Shown piece by piece: positions 1 through 7,274 of a stretch of 16,061 nt of DNA (position 1 is its first letter; each line of letters opens with the position of its first letter). The notes below the pieces were generated by a model. The model saw only the letters and a list, made by a program, of their open reading frames with translations. It was not told the origin of the DNA and ran no database searches. The stretch spans positions 1-16,061 of the forward strand of contig CAJJNI010000032.1 of the NCBI GenBank assembly GCA_905193085.1, written 5' to 3'. The DNA comes from an uncultured Lachnospiraceae bacterium (GTDB lineage Bacteria > Bacillota > Clostridia > Lachnospirales > Lachnospiraceae). The translations under genes were made by a program, and so were the position numbers.

Positions 1-1
1 A

Positions 2-1060
2 TTATCATTCGTAGATGTTGATGATGTAATTGATGTTAATGAAAGACTTCTTGCTAAGATTTTTAAAGAAGCAATCGGTGTAGATGTTAAGCTTCCTATT
101 CAGAGAATGACATGGCAGGAGGCAATGGACAGATATGGTTCAGATAAGCCTGATACAAGATTTGGAATGGAATTAAAGAATGTTTCAGATATAGTTAAAG
201 ACTGTGGATTTGGTGTGTTTACAGGTGCACTTGAAAATGGCGGCAGTGTCCGTGGCATTAATGCCAAAGGACAGGGCGGCATTGCAAGAAAGAAAATTGA
301 TGCTTATGTTAATTTCGCAAAAGATTTTGGTGCAAAAGGACTTGCATATCTTGCAATAAATGAAGATGGCACATACAAATCTTCATTTGCAAAATTCATG
401 ACAGAAGATGAATTAAAAGCATTGGTAGAAGCTATGGAAGGTGAACCGGGAGATTTACTTTTCTTTGCTGCTGATAAGAATAAAGTTGTATATGATGTAT
501 TGGGAAATCTTCGTCTTGAAGTTGCAAGAAATCTTGATTTACTTGACAAGAATCAGTTTAATTTCCTCTGGGTTACAGAATTCCCACTCTTAGAGTGGTC
601 AGATGAGCAGAACCGTTATATGGCTATGCATCACCCATTTACAATGCCAATGGAAGAAGATTTAGACAAAATTGACACAGACCCGGGTGCTGTAAGAGCA
701 AAGGCATATGATATTGTCTTAAACGGTACAGAAATCGGTGGAGGAAGTGTCCGTATCCATATGGATGATGTACAGGAGAAAATGTTTGAAGTATTAGGAT
801 TTTCTAAAGAACAGTCATATGAGCAGTTTGGATTTTTATTAAATGCGTTCAAGTATGGTGTTCCACCTCACGCAGGACTTGCATATGGACTTGACCGTCT
901 TATTATGCTTATGGCAAAAGAAGACAGTATCCGTGAAGTTATTGCATTCCCTAAAGTAAAAGATGCTTCATGTTTAATGACAGATGCCCCAAATGTCGTT
1001 GACGAAAAGCAGCTTAAAGAGCTGGCAATTGAAATCAGTAAAGACGCCAAAGAAGCGTAA
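2..1060 (+). CDS. aspS: Aspartyl-tRNA synthetase, C-terminal part (5' end outside window)
   Basis: This is a class II aminoacyl-tRNA synthetase that charges tRNA-Asp in the cytoplasm. The frame is open from base 2 and gives 352 residues ending at TAA 1058-1060; the N-terminal anticodon-binding domain and start lie outside the window. The bacterial-type GAD insertion domain is visible (AKGLAYLAINEDG onwards, then GEPGDLLFFAADK). The catalytic core follows with FLWVTEFPLLEW, AMHHPFTMP, GGGSVRIH and the motif 3 segment HAGLAYGLDRLIMLMA, which carries the ATP-binding Arg. The GAD insertion separates it from archaeal or eukaryotic AspRS. Its last 32 bases are overlapped by truA in another frame. 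Whether it is discriminating or also charges tRNA-Asn cannot be decided here. Confidence 0.97.
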   Translation, partial: LSFVDVDDVIDVNERLLAKIFKEAIGVDVKLPIQRMTWQEAMDRYGSDKPDTRFGMELKNVSDIVKDCGFGVFTGALENGGSVRGINAKGQGGIARKKIDAYVNFAKDFGAKGLAYLAINEDGTYKSSFAKFMTEDELKALVEAMEGEPGDLLFFAADKNKVVYDVLGNLRLEVARNLDLLDKNQFNFLWVTEFPLLEWSDEQNRYMAMHHPFTMPMEEDLDKIDTDPGAVRAKAYDIVLNGTEIGGGSVRIHMDDVQEKMFEVLGFSKEQSYEQFGFLLNAFKYGVPPHAGLAYGLDRLIMLMAKEDSIREVIAFPKVKDASCLMTDAPNVVDEKQLKELAIEISKDAKEA

Positions 1061-1790
1061 TATAGTATTTACCATAGCTTATGACGGTACGAAGTACAGA
1101 GGCTGGCAGAAGCAGGGAAATACAGATAACACAATTCAGGAGAAGCTGGAGACATTATTGTCCCGGCTTCTTTCTGAAAATATAGAAATAAATGGGGCTG
1201 GAAGAACTGATGCGGGAGTACACGCATACGGTCAGGTTGCAAATTTTATTACAACTTCACAAATGTCATGTGAAAAAATGTTAGAAAACACTAACAAATA
1301 TCTGCCTGAGGATATAGCGGTACTTGATGCAAAAGATGCTTCTTTAAGATTTCACAGCAGACTTAATGCTGCTTCAAAACACTACAGATACAGAATATTA
1401 AACAGCAGCATAAGAGATGTGTTTAATATAAAATATCAGTATATGTTAGAAAACGAGATTGATACAGATGCAATGGCAGAGGCGGCAGAGTATCTAATTG
1501 GAGAGCATGATTTTAAAAGCTTCTGCGGTAATAAACATATGAAGAAATCAACTGTCAGAAGAATAGATAAAATTGAAATTGTAAGAAAAGATAATGAGAT
1601 AGTTCTTGATTATTATGGAAATGGGTTTTTACAGTATATGGTAAGGCTTATTACTGGTACTTTGATAGAAATTGGTTTACATAATATGAAACCTGAACAG
1701 ATGAAGAATATACTTGATGCAAAGTCAAAAGATGCGGCAGCAGGAGCTGCACCGGCTCATGGTCTTGCACTTATGCAGGTTTTTTATTAA
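1029..1790 (+). CDS. truA: tRNA pseudouridine(38-40) synthase TruA
   Basis: TruA isomerises uridines 38, 39 and 40 in the tRNA anticodon arm. The conserved opening IAYDGTKYRGWQ, the catalytic motif GAGRTDAGVHAYGQV (Asp61 with the start chosen here) and the C-terminal FLQYMVRLITGTL are all present. The frame is open further upstream with ATGs at 984 and 993, but these add residues that look like out-of-frame aspS and have no Shine-Dalgarno. TTG at 1029 is preferred: it gives 253 aa, the usual size, and places a short basic N-terminus before the first strand, with a weak AAAGAG upstream. It then overlaps aspS by 32 nt, suggesting translational coupling. The function is certain; the exact start is not. 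Confidence 0.92.
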   Translation: MKSVKTPKKRNIVFTIAYDGTKYRGWQKQGNTDNTIQEKLETLLSRLLSENIEINGAGRTDAGVHAYGQVANFITTSQMSCEKMLENTNKYLPEDIAVLDAKDASLRFHSRLNAASKHYRYRILNSSIRDVFNIKYQYMLENEIDTDAMAEAAEYLIGEHDFKSFCGNKHMKKSTVRRIDKIEIVRKDNEIVLDYYGNGFLQYMVRLITGTLIEIGLHNMKPEQMKNILDAKSKDAAAGAAPAHGLALMQVFY

Positions 1791-1838
1791 TAATAGCAGG
1801 AGCAGCAAATTGTGTTTCAGCCTTATAATTGTAAATAA

Positions 1839-1888
1839 TTGTTATAAATCTCAGATTGTTTCATATAATATAGATGAAATAATCTGAG
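1839..1888 (+). promoter_or_regulatory. asnB promoter embedded in a 15-bp inverted repeat (candidate operator)
   Basis: A -10 box TATAAT lies at 1864-1869, with a weak -35 (TTGTTA, 1839-1844, spacing 19). Arms at 1850-1864 (CTCAGATTGTTTCAT) and 1874-1888 (ATGAAATAATCTGAG) are inverted repeats with one mismatch and a 9-nt loop. The -10 box begins on the last base of the left arm and runs into the loop. The right arm runs into the Shine-Dalgarno GAGGAG (1886-1891) of asnB. If transcription starts just after the -10, only the right arm is transcribed, so a DNA operator is more likely than an RNA hairpin. The repeat is directly visible; the regulatory role is inferred. Confidence 0.6.
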
Positions 1889-1898
1889 GAGCATAGTA

Positions 1899-3752
1899 AT
1901 GTGTGGATTTGCAGGATTTAGTGATTATAACAGGGATTTGACAAAACAGATAGATGAAAATAAAAATATTTTGCAGAGAATGGGGAAAAGTATTTCGCAC
2001 AGAGGACCTGATGATTTTAATATGGAAGTAAGAGCACATACGGCTTTTGCTCATGCCAGACTTGCTGTTGTCGATATTAAGGGCGGCGTACAGCCTATGG
2101 TAAGGCAGAGTGAAGGTTTTACTTATAGTATTGTATATAATGGTGAGTTATACAATACTAAAGAGCTACGTGCACATTTATCAAAAATGGGCGTTAAGTT
2201 TGAAACTAACTCTGATACGGAGGTTTTACTTAAAACATATATAACATACAAAGAGCAGTGTGTTCATATGTTAAACGGTATTTATTCATTTGTAATTTAT
2301 GACGGAAAATTAAACAGGACATTTTTTGTCAGGGACAGATTTGGTGTAAAACCGTTATTTTACAGTGAAAAAAATGGAAATATAATTTTTGCATCTGAAA
2401 TTAAAGGAATACTTAATCACCCTGATATAGAACCTGTGATTGATGTTAACGGTCTGTGTGAAATAATAGGACTCGGACCGGCAAGAAGCCCCGGAAATGG
2501 TGTGTTTAAGGGGATTCATGAATTTCCTCCGGGATTTGCGGGAATACTTGATGAGAGTGGTTTTAAAGTATACAGATATTTTGAATTAGAGGCTGCCGAG
2601 CATAAGGATAATTATCAACAGACAGTTGAACAGACAAGATTTCTTTTAATTGATTCAATTGAAAGACAGCTTGGCTCTGATGTGCCATTATGCACACTTC
2701 TTTCAGGTGGAATAGATTCAAGCATTGTTTCGAGTGTGGCTTCATCATATTTAAAGAAACATGGCAGAGTATTGGACACATATTCATTTGATTATGAAGG
2801 AAACGGAGAATATTTTAAGGCATCAGATTTTCAGCCGTCACAGGACCGTCCGTATGTAGATAAAATGGTTAAATATTTAGGCACAAAGCATACTTATTTA
2901 AACTGTAATAATAAGCAGTTATTTGATTCTCTTTCAGATGCAGTAAAAGCAAAAGATTTGCCGGGAATGGCAGATGTTGACTCATCAATGCTGTTTTTCT
3001 GCCGGCAGATTAAAAAGCGTCATACGGTATGTCTTTCAGGAGAATGTGCTGATGAGGTGTTTGGCGGATATCCGTGGTTTCGAGATGAGGAAGCGTTTAA
3101 TAATAATGTTTTTCCGTGGTCAAAGGACTTATCATTCAGAAAATTTATACTAAAAAAAGATATTCTTGAAAAACTGCCGCTTGATGATTATGTAAATTAT
3201 GCATATGAAAGAACAATACATCAGACTCCGGCATTAAGCGGTGAGAATAAGACAGAGGCAAGAAGAAGAGAGATTTCATATCTTAATTTAAGATGGTTTA
3301 TGACGACACTGCTCGATAGAAAAGACAGAACAACAATGGCGAGTGGTCTTGAAGTGAGAGTTCCGTTTGCAGACCACAGACTTATTCAGTATGTATACAA
3401 TGTTCCATGGCAGTTTAAATTTTCAAATAATACCGTAAAAGGACTGCTTCGTGATGCGGCAAGAGGGCTGCTTCCTGATGAAGTGTTATACAGAAGAAAA
3501 AGTCCATATCCAAAGACCTACAATCCGGGATATGAAATGTTGTTAAAACAGAGACTTAAAAGAATTATTGACAATCCACAGTCAGCAATATCAAAGCTTG
3601 TTGACAAAGAAAATATCTGTAAACTTATGAATTCCCCGGCGGACTATGGTAAACCGTGGTTTGGACAGTTGATGGCAGTTCCGCAGATGTATGCTTATTT
3701 AATCCAGATAGAAATGTGGATGCAGGAATACAAAATAAAATTAGAATTATGA
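1899..3752 (+). CDS. asnB: Asparagine synthase (glutamine-hydrolysing)
   Basis: Converts aspartate, glutamine and ATP to asparagine, glutamate, AMP and PPi in the cytoplasm. The 617-aa protein starts MCGFAGF, so Cys2 becomes the N-terminal glutaminase nucleophile after Met removal. RGPDD (35-39), NGELYN (81-86) and Asp106 in SDTEVLL complete the class II amidotransferase domain. The synthetase half has the PP-loop SGGIDSS (269-275), SGECADEVFGGYPWF and ASGLEVRVPFADH. The length matches the roughly 614-632 aa clostridial/Bacillus AsnB and AsnO class. ATG 1899 is preceded by GAGGAG with good spacing. It appears to be a single-gene transcript, with its own promoter and a hairpin downstream. All catalytic motifs look intact. 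Confidence 0.96.
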   Translation: MCGFAGFSDYNRDLTKQIDENKNILQRMGKSISHRGPDDFNMEVRAHTAFAHARLAVVDIKGGVQPMVRQSEGFTYSIVYNGELYNTKELRAHLSKMGVKFETNSDTEVLLKTYITYKEQCVHMLNGIYSFVIYDGKLNRTFFVRDRFGVKPLFYSEKNGNIIFASEIKGILNHPDIEPVIDVNGLCEIIGLGPARSPGNGVFKGIHEFPPGFAGILDESGFKVYRYFELEAAEHKDNYQQTVEQTRFLLIDSIERQLGSDVPLCTLLSGGIDSSIVSSVASSYLKKHGRVLDTYSFDYEGNGEYFKASDFQPSQDRPYVDKMVKYLGTKHTYLNCNNKQLFDSLSDAVKAKDLPGMADVDSSMLFFCRQIKKRHTVCLSGECADEVFGGYPWFRDEEAFNNNVFPWSKDLSFRKFILKKDILEKLPLDDYVNYAYERTIHQTPALSGENKTEARRREISYLNLRWFMTTLLDRKDRTTMASGLEVRVPFADHRLIQYVYNVPWQFKFSNNTVKGLLRDAARGLLPDEVLYRRKSPYPKTYNPGYEMLLKQRLKRIIDNPQSAISKLVDKENICKLMNSPADYGKPWFGQLMAVPQMYAYLIQIEMWMQEYKIKLEL

Positions 3753-3811
3753 TGCCGGTTCTGCAAAGGTAGAAAACTTTCTGTGCCTGCACAATAAAGC
3801 TTTAGATATGA

Positions 3812-3873
3812 AAAACAGCCAGACACGGAAAAATAGCGGTTTACATAATAAATCAGCTGTTTTCCCGTGTCTG
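3812..3873. terminator. Terminator-like hairpin between convergent asnB and dpaB
   Basis: Arms at 3820-3837 and 3856-3873 (centred on CAGACACGG / CCGTGTCTG) pair over 18 bp with two mismatches and an 18-nt loop. On the minus strand the stem is followed by GCTGTTTTT, which gives a U-run suitable for ending dpaA-dpaB. On the plus strand there is no clear U-run, so termination of asnB is less certain. AAAACAGC at 3812-3819 could also pair with GCTGTTTT at 3856-3863, which would compete with the main stem. Confidence 0.65.
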
Positions 3874-3932
3874 CATAATTACATGTGTTGTTCTGTAAAA
3901 AAGTGATTCGTGTGTATTATATTATACTTAAT

Positions 3933-4505
3933 TTACAAAATTACCGGTTCAATCTGTTCTCCTTTAAGTGCCGACTCAATTGCAGGAAGAACCTTTGATG
4001 AATCGGATACGAGAGAATGTGGCTTTAACATATAATTATCCTGTGAAAATGGCACAAAATAAATGTTTTTGGTGTTCATAAGCTGGCCGATATTTTTAAA
4101 GTTTGCACTTAATGCATCGTTTGTTGATATGAATATAAGGACCGGCCGGTTTATTCTTAAATGTGATTTAGCTGCCATAAGTACAGGTGAATCAGTTATT
4201 CCAAGAGCTAATTTAGCCAGTGTATTACCGGTACATGGTGCAATCATAAATAAATCAAACATCTTTTTTGGTCCGACAGGTTCAGCATCTTCTATAGTTG
4301 TAATAGCAACCTTTCCGGTAAGCTTTTCAGCTTTATCAATAAAGTCTTTTGCTTTTCCAAAGCGGGAATCAATTTTTTGTGACTGGAATGAAAATACAGT
4401 CGTCAGAGAAAATTCTTCTTCAAGAAGCTGTTCCATGCATGAAAAAATTTTACCGTAAGTACAAAAGGAACCGCACATACCGATTCCAATTCGCACATCT
4501 TTCAT
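3933..4505 (-). CDS. dpaB: Dipicolinate synthase subunit B (SpoVFB)
   Basis: The second subunit of dipicolinate synthase makes dipicolinic acid from a lysine-pathway intermediate in the mother cell, for loading into the spore core with calcium. The 190-aa protein has the flavoprotein-like fold signature: IGIGMCGSFCTYGKI at the N-terminus and FDLFMIAPCTGNTLAKLALG in the middle. This is characteristic of the SpoVFB family, at its usual length. The start has AAGGAG a few bases upstream. It follows dpaA after an 11-nt gap, so the two form one operon, ending at the hairpin near 3820-3873. Its presence means DPA is made by the dedicated enzyme here, not by the EtfA route some clostridia use. Confidence 0.95.
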   Translation of the reverse strand: MKDVRIGIGMCGSFCTYGKIFSCMEQLLEEEFSLTTVFSFQSQKIDSRFGKAKDFIDKAEKLTGKVAITTIEDAEPVGPKKMFDLFMIAPCTGNTLAKLALGITDSPVLMAAKSHLRINRPVLIFISTNDALSANFKNIGQLMNTKNIYFVPFSQDNYMLKPHSLVSDSSKVLPAIESALKGEQIEPVIL

Positions 4506-4516
4506 AAATAACTCCT

Positions 4517-5377
4517 TTACAATAATTTATTCAAAATTGCTTCAGCCAAAATTTCACCTGAAGAGCATGCTGCGGTTTTTCCAGGTATGCCAAGACAAAG
4601 TTTGGCGTTTATCCCTTTTTTCTTTGCGTAGTTAAAATCTGTTCCGCCCGGAACTGAAGCTATATCAATAATGACAGTCTTTTGATTAATTTTATTAAGA
4701 CAGCTGCTTGTTAAAACAGGTGCCGGTATAGTGTTAAAAATAAACTGGAATTTTCCAGCGTAGCGTTTAAGCCGTGAAAAAGGAATAATATTATATCCAA
4801 GACTCTCTGAAAGAGCAAGGTCGATAGGATTTCTTGTGCAGACTGTGACATTTGCTCCAATACCCTTTAATTTATCGCATAAAACTTTACCACATCTTCC
4901 GTAACCTAAGACTAAAGTATTAGAATTGTGAAGTGTAATATTGCTTTCAAGTATTGCGTGTGCAATAGCACCTTCGGCTGTGGCAATTCCGTTTCTTATT
5001 GCAACTGCTGAATCAGCCATTAAATCATAACAGGAAATATTAAGCTGTTTCAAATCAGATGCAAGATTTTTAGGGATAACTCCGCCAAATACAATATTAG
5101 AAGGCATAAGAGCCGATTTAAGGGTTTCAATGCTTACAGGCGGCTCATTTCCGGTAATAAATAAATTTGTTCCATCTTTGGTTACAGGCAGCGGCAAAAT
5201 TATATGCATGTCAGGGTGGACTAACGAAGTAAAAGAAGAAGCCTGCAGACAATTACAGGAAAGTGCAGGGTTTTCAATTCCATATGTGATTACTGAATGT
5301 CCTTTTTGGCACAGATAATTGGCTAAATGAACCTGCCGCATATCGCCGCCGATAACTAAAAATTTAAAAGCTGCCAT
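4517..5377 (-). CDS. dpaA: Dipicolinate synthase subunit A (SpoVFA)
   Basis: Rossmann-fold subunit of dipicolinate synthase, acting with DpaB in the mother cell late in sporulation. The 286-aa protein opens with KFLVIGGDMRQVHLANYL, the typical SpoVFA N-terminus, and carries the NAD(P)-binding loop LVLGYGRCGKVL (GYGRCGK at 158-164). The segment IDIASVPGGTDFNYAKKKGI near the C-terminus is also family-typical. The start at 5377 is backed by GGGAGG immediately upstream. A sigma-K-like promoter lies about 35-60 bp ahead of it, matching the known sigma-K control of spoVF in Bacillus subtilis. A nested inverted repeat spans the promoter and start codon. Confidence 0.95.
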   Translation of the reverse strand: MAAFKFLVIGGDMRQVHLANYLCQKGHSVITYGIENPALSCNCLQASSFTSLVHPDMHIILPLPVTKDGTNLFITGNEPPVSIETLKSALMPSNIVFGGVIPKNLASDLKQLNISCYDLMADSAVAIRNGIATAEGAIAHAILESNITLHNSNTLVLGYGRCGKVLCDKLKGIGANVTVCTRNPIDLALSESLGYNIIPFSRLKRYAGKFQFIFNTIPAPVLTSSCLNKINQKTVIIDIASVPGGTDFNYAKKKGINAKLCLGIPGKTAACSSGEILAEAILNKLL

Positions 5378-5426
5378 AATCCTCCCTAGAAAGAAACTGA
5401 TACTTTCTATTATAATATGGCAGCTT
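5368..5426. repeat. Nested inverted repeats over the dpaA promoter and start codon
   Basis: The outer arms AAGCTGCCATA (5368-5378) and TATGGCAGCTT (5416-5426) are a perfect 11-bp inverted repeat. One arm contains the dpaA start codon and the other overlaps the -10 region. Inside, TAGAAAG (5387-5393) and CTTTCTA (5403-5409) form a perfect 7-bp repeat with a 9-nt loop, directly upstream of the GGGAGG ribosome binding site in the mRNA. The inner hairpin could form at the 5' end of the transcript. The outer one probably exists only in DNA, because its promoter-side arm lies upstream of the expected transcription start. Confidence 0.65.
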
Positions 5427-5439
5427 AAATAAAAATGTT
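5411..5439 (-). promoter_or_regulatory. Sigma-K-like promoter of dpaA-dpaB
   Basis: Read on the minus strand, CATATTATA (5411-5419) fits the sigma-K -10 pattern CATAnnnTA. AACA (5436-5439) lies 16 nt upstream and fits the short AC-type -35. TATAAT is present within the same stretch, but no convincing housekeeping -35 box accompanies it. In B. subtilis spoVF is transcribed by sigma-K, which supports this reading. Assignment is by pattern only. Confidence 0.6.
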
Positions 5440-5515
5440 CTTATTAAGTTGTTAAAACTTTTTTTTGAAAATTTTTCCTGTTAAATTGATATAATTATTA
5501 CTGTCAGAAAAAAAT

Positions 5516-7270
5516 TTATGAGTTGCTCTGTGAATACTGGCTGTTATAAAGTTCGTAGTAGAAGCCATGTTTTTCAAGCAGTTCATTATGTGTTCCCTGT
5601 TCAATTATATTTCCGTCCTTCATTACAAGAATGCAGTCAGCTTCTTTGATTGTAGAAAGACGGTGGGCTACTATAAAGCTTGTGCGGCCCTGCATCATCT
5701 GTGCAAATGCATGCTGGATTTTTAATTCTGTTCTCGTATCTATTGATGATGTTGCTTCATCAAGAATTAACATTGGAGGTAAGTCAAGCATAAGTCTTGC
5801 AATACAAAGTAACTGTTTCTGACCTTGTGATAAATTACCACCATCTTCAGAAATTACCGTTTCATATCCATTAGGCATTCTCTTTATAAAGCTGTGAGCA
5901 TGGGCAAGCTTAGCGGCATTTTCTATCTGTTCTGCTGTTGCATCAGGTTTTCCGTAAGCTATATTTTCGGCAATAGTTCCTGCTTTAAGCCATGTGTCCT
6001 GAAGAACCATGCCAACATTTGTTCTCAGGCTGTTTCTTGTCATTTTAGCTGTATTATGACCGTCTATTTTGATATTTCCTGAGTTAATATCATAGAAACG
6101 CATCAAAAGATTGATAAGGGTACTTTTTCCGCACCCTGTCGGGCCTACAATGGCAATTCTCTGCCCCGGTTCAACTTTAAGATTAAAATCAGTAATAAAA
6201 GGTTTTGGCGGAACATATGAAAAACATACATTATTAAATTCAACAGTTCCGGCAGCATCAGTTAAGCAGTAATTATCTTCACTGTCAGGTACTTCTTCCG
6301 GTTCATCCATTAACTCAAAAACTCTTGCCGCACATGCAATTGCATTTTGAAGTTCTGCGGCTACACTTGAAATTTCATTAAAAGGCTTTGTGTATTGGTT
6401 AGCGTAGCTTAAGAAGCATGAAAGCTGACCTATACTGATATGACCGCCTATTGCGCAGATAGCTCCGTAAACGCCTACAGCAGCATACACAAGGCTGTTT
6501 ACAAATCTTGTTGAAGGGTTTGTGAGTGATGAGAAAAATGTGGCGGAGAGGCTGTCATCATGAAGTGTTTTATTTAACTTCTCAAATCTGTCGATTGAGC
6601 GTTCTTCATAGGTAAATGCAGTGACAACCTTCTGTTTTCCAATCATTTCTTCAATGTGGCCTGTAAGAGCACCTTTTGCTTCTGCCTGTGCGTGGAACAT
6701 ATGATAAGTATGTTTTGCAATAAAGCTTGCAACAAACAGTGAAAGCGGTGTAATTACAACGACTACCAGAGTGATTTTAATATTGATGCTTATCATGAAA
6801 ATCAAAGTTCCGATAATTGTCATAAAACTTGTAAATAACTGTGTAAAACCGATTAAAAGACCGTCTGTAAACTGGTCGACATCTGAAATAATACGGCTTA
6901 TTATGTCACCGTTTGAATTACCGTCAACATATTTAATCGGCAGTTTCGTAAGATGTAGAAATGCGTCAGTTCTTATATTTTTGACAACCTTGTATGTTAT
7001 GGAATTGTTGCATATATTCATAAGCCATTGTGCAGCGGCGGTTCCTATAACAATAATAAGATATTTTACAAGGATTGAAAAAAGTGCACCAAAATCAACT
7101 TTGCCTTTACCAAGCATTAAATCAATTGCATTACCTGTAAGAATAGGTGCATAAAGTGTAAGGGCAACGCTGATAATTGCAAGAAGAATAGACATACACA
7201 TGAAAAAACGATAAGGCTTTATATATGTCAGGATTCTTTTTACGGTATCTTTCTGCTTTAGTTTAATCAT
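5516..7270 (-). CDS. ABC exporter half-transporter, consensus-site subunit
   Basis: This is a 584-aa fused membrane/ATPase half-transporter of the multidrug-exporter type (YheI/YheH, BmrCD, LmrCD, TM287/288-like). The N-terminal half has about six membrane segments. The nucleotide-binding domain has Walker A GPTGCGKS (376-383), Q-loop VLQD, a degenerate signature LSQGQ (480-484), Walker B with the catalytic Glu505 (LILDEATSSID) and switch His536. A longer reading frame exists, but the start at 7270 has GGAGG and lies 4 nt after the partner gene's stop. The two genes are co-transcribed and should form a heterodimer; this chain supplies the intact Walker B and switch residues. The substrate cannot be read from sequence, and no dedicated regulator gene adjoins it. 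Confidence 0.92.
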   Translation of the reverse strand: MIKLKQKDTVKRILTYIKPYRFFMCMSILLAIISVALTLYAPILTGNAIDLMLGKGKVDFGALFSILVKYLIIVIGTAAAQWLMNICNNSITYKVVKNIRTDAFLHLTKLPIKYVDGNSNGDIISRIISDVDQFTDGLLIGFTQLFTSFMTIIGTLIFMISINIKITLVVVVITPLSLFVASFIAKHTYHMFHAQAEAKGALTGHIEEMIGKQKVVTAFTYEERSIDRFEKLNKTLHDDSLSATFFSSLTNPSTRFVNSLVYAAVGVYGAICAIGGHISIGQLSCFLSYANQYTKPFNEISSVAAELQNAIACAARVFELMDEPEEVPDSEDNYCLTDAAGTVEFNNVCFSYVPPKPFITDFNLKVEPGQRIAIVGPTGCGKSTLINLLMRFYDINSGNIKIDGHNTAKMTRNSLRTNVGMVLQDTWLKAGTIAENIAYGKPDATAEQIENAAKLAHAHSFIKRMPNGYETVISEDGGNLSQGQKQLLCIARLMLDLPPMLILDEATSSIDTRTELKIQHAFAQMMQGRTSFIVAHRLSTIKEADCILVMKDGNIIEQGTHNELLEKHGFYYELYNSQYSQSNS

Positions 7271-7274
7271 GTTA

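Noticed and set aside
1791..1898. A T-box leader for asnB
   Set aside because: The gap is only 108 nt with no T-box sequence and no terminator/antiterminator pair.
3753..3932. Possible small gene or riboswitch between asnB and dpaB
   Set aside because: Only the terminator-like hairpin is supported; no RBS-linked ORF is present and the genes on either side converge.
3933..4505. Plus-strand open frame at 4063-4458 opposite dpaB
   Set aside because: It has no ribosome binding site and lies antisense to a clear SpoVFB gene; it is a shadow of that coding sequence.
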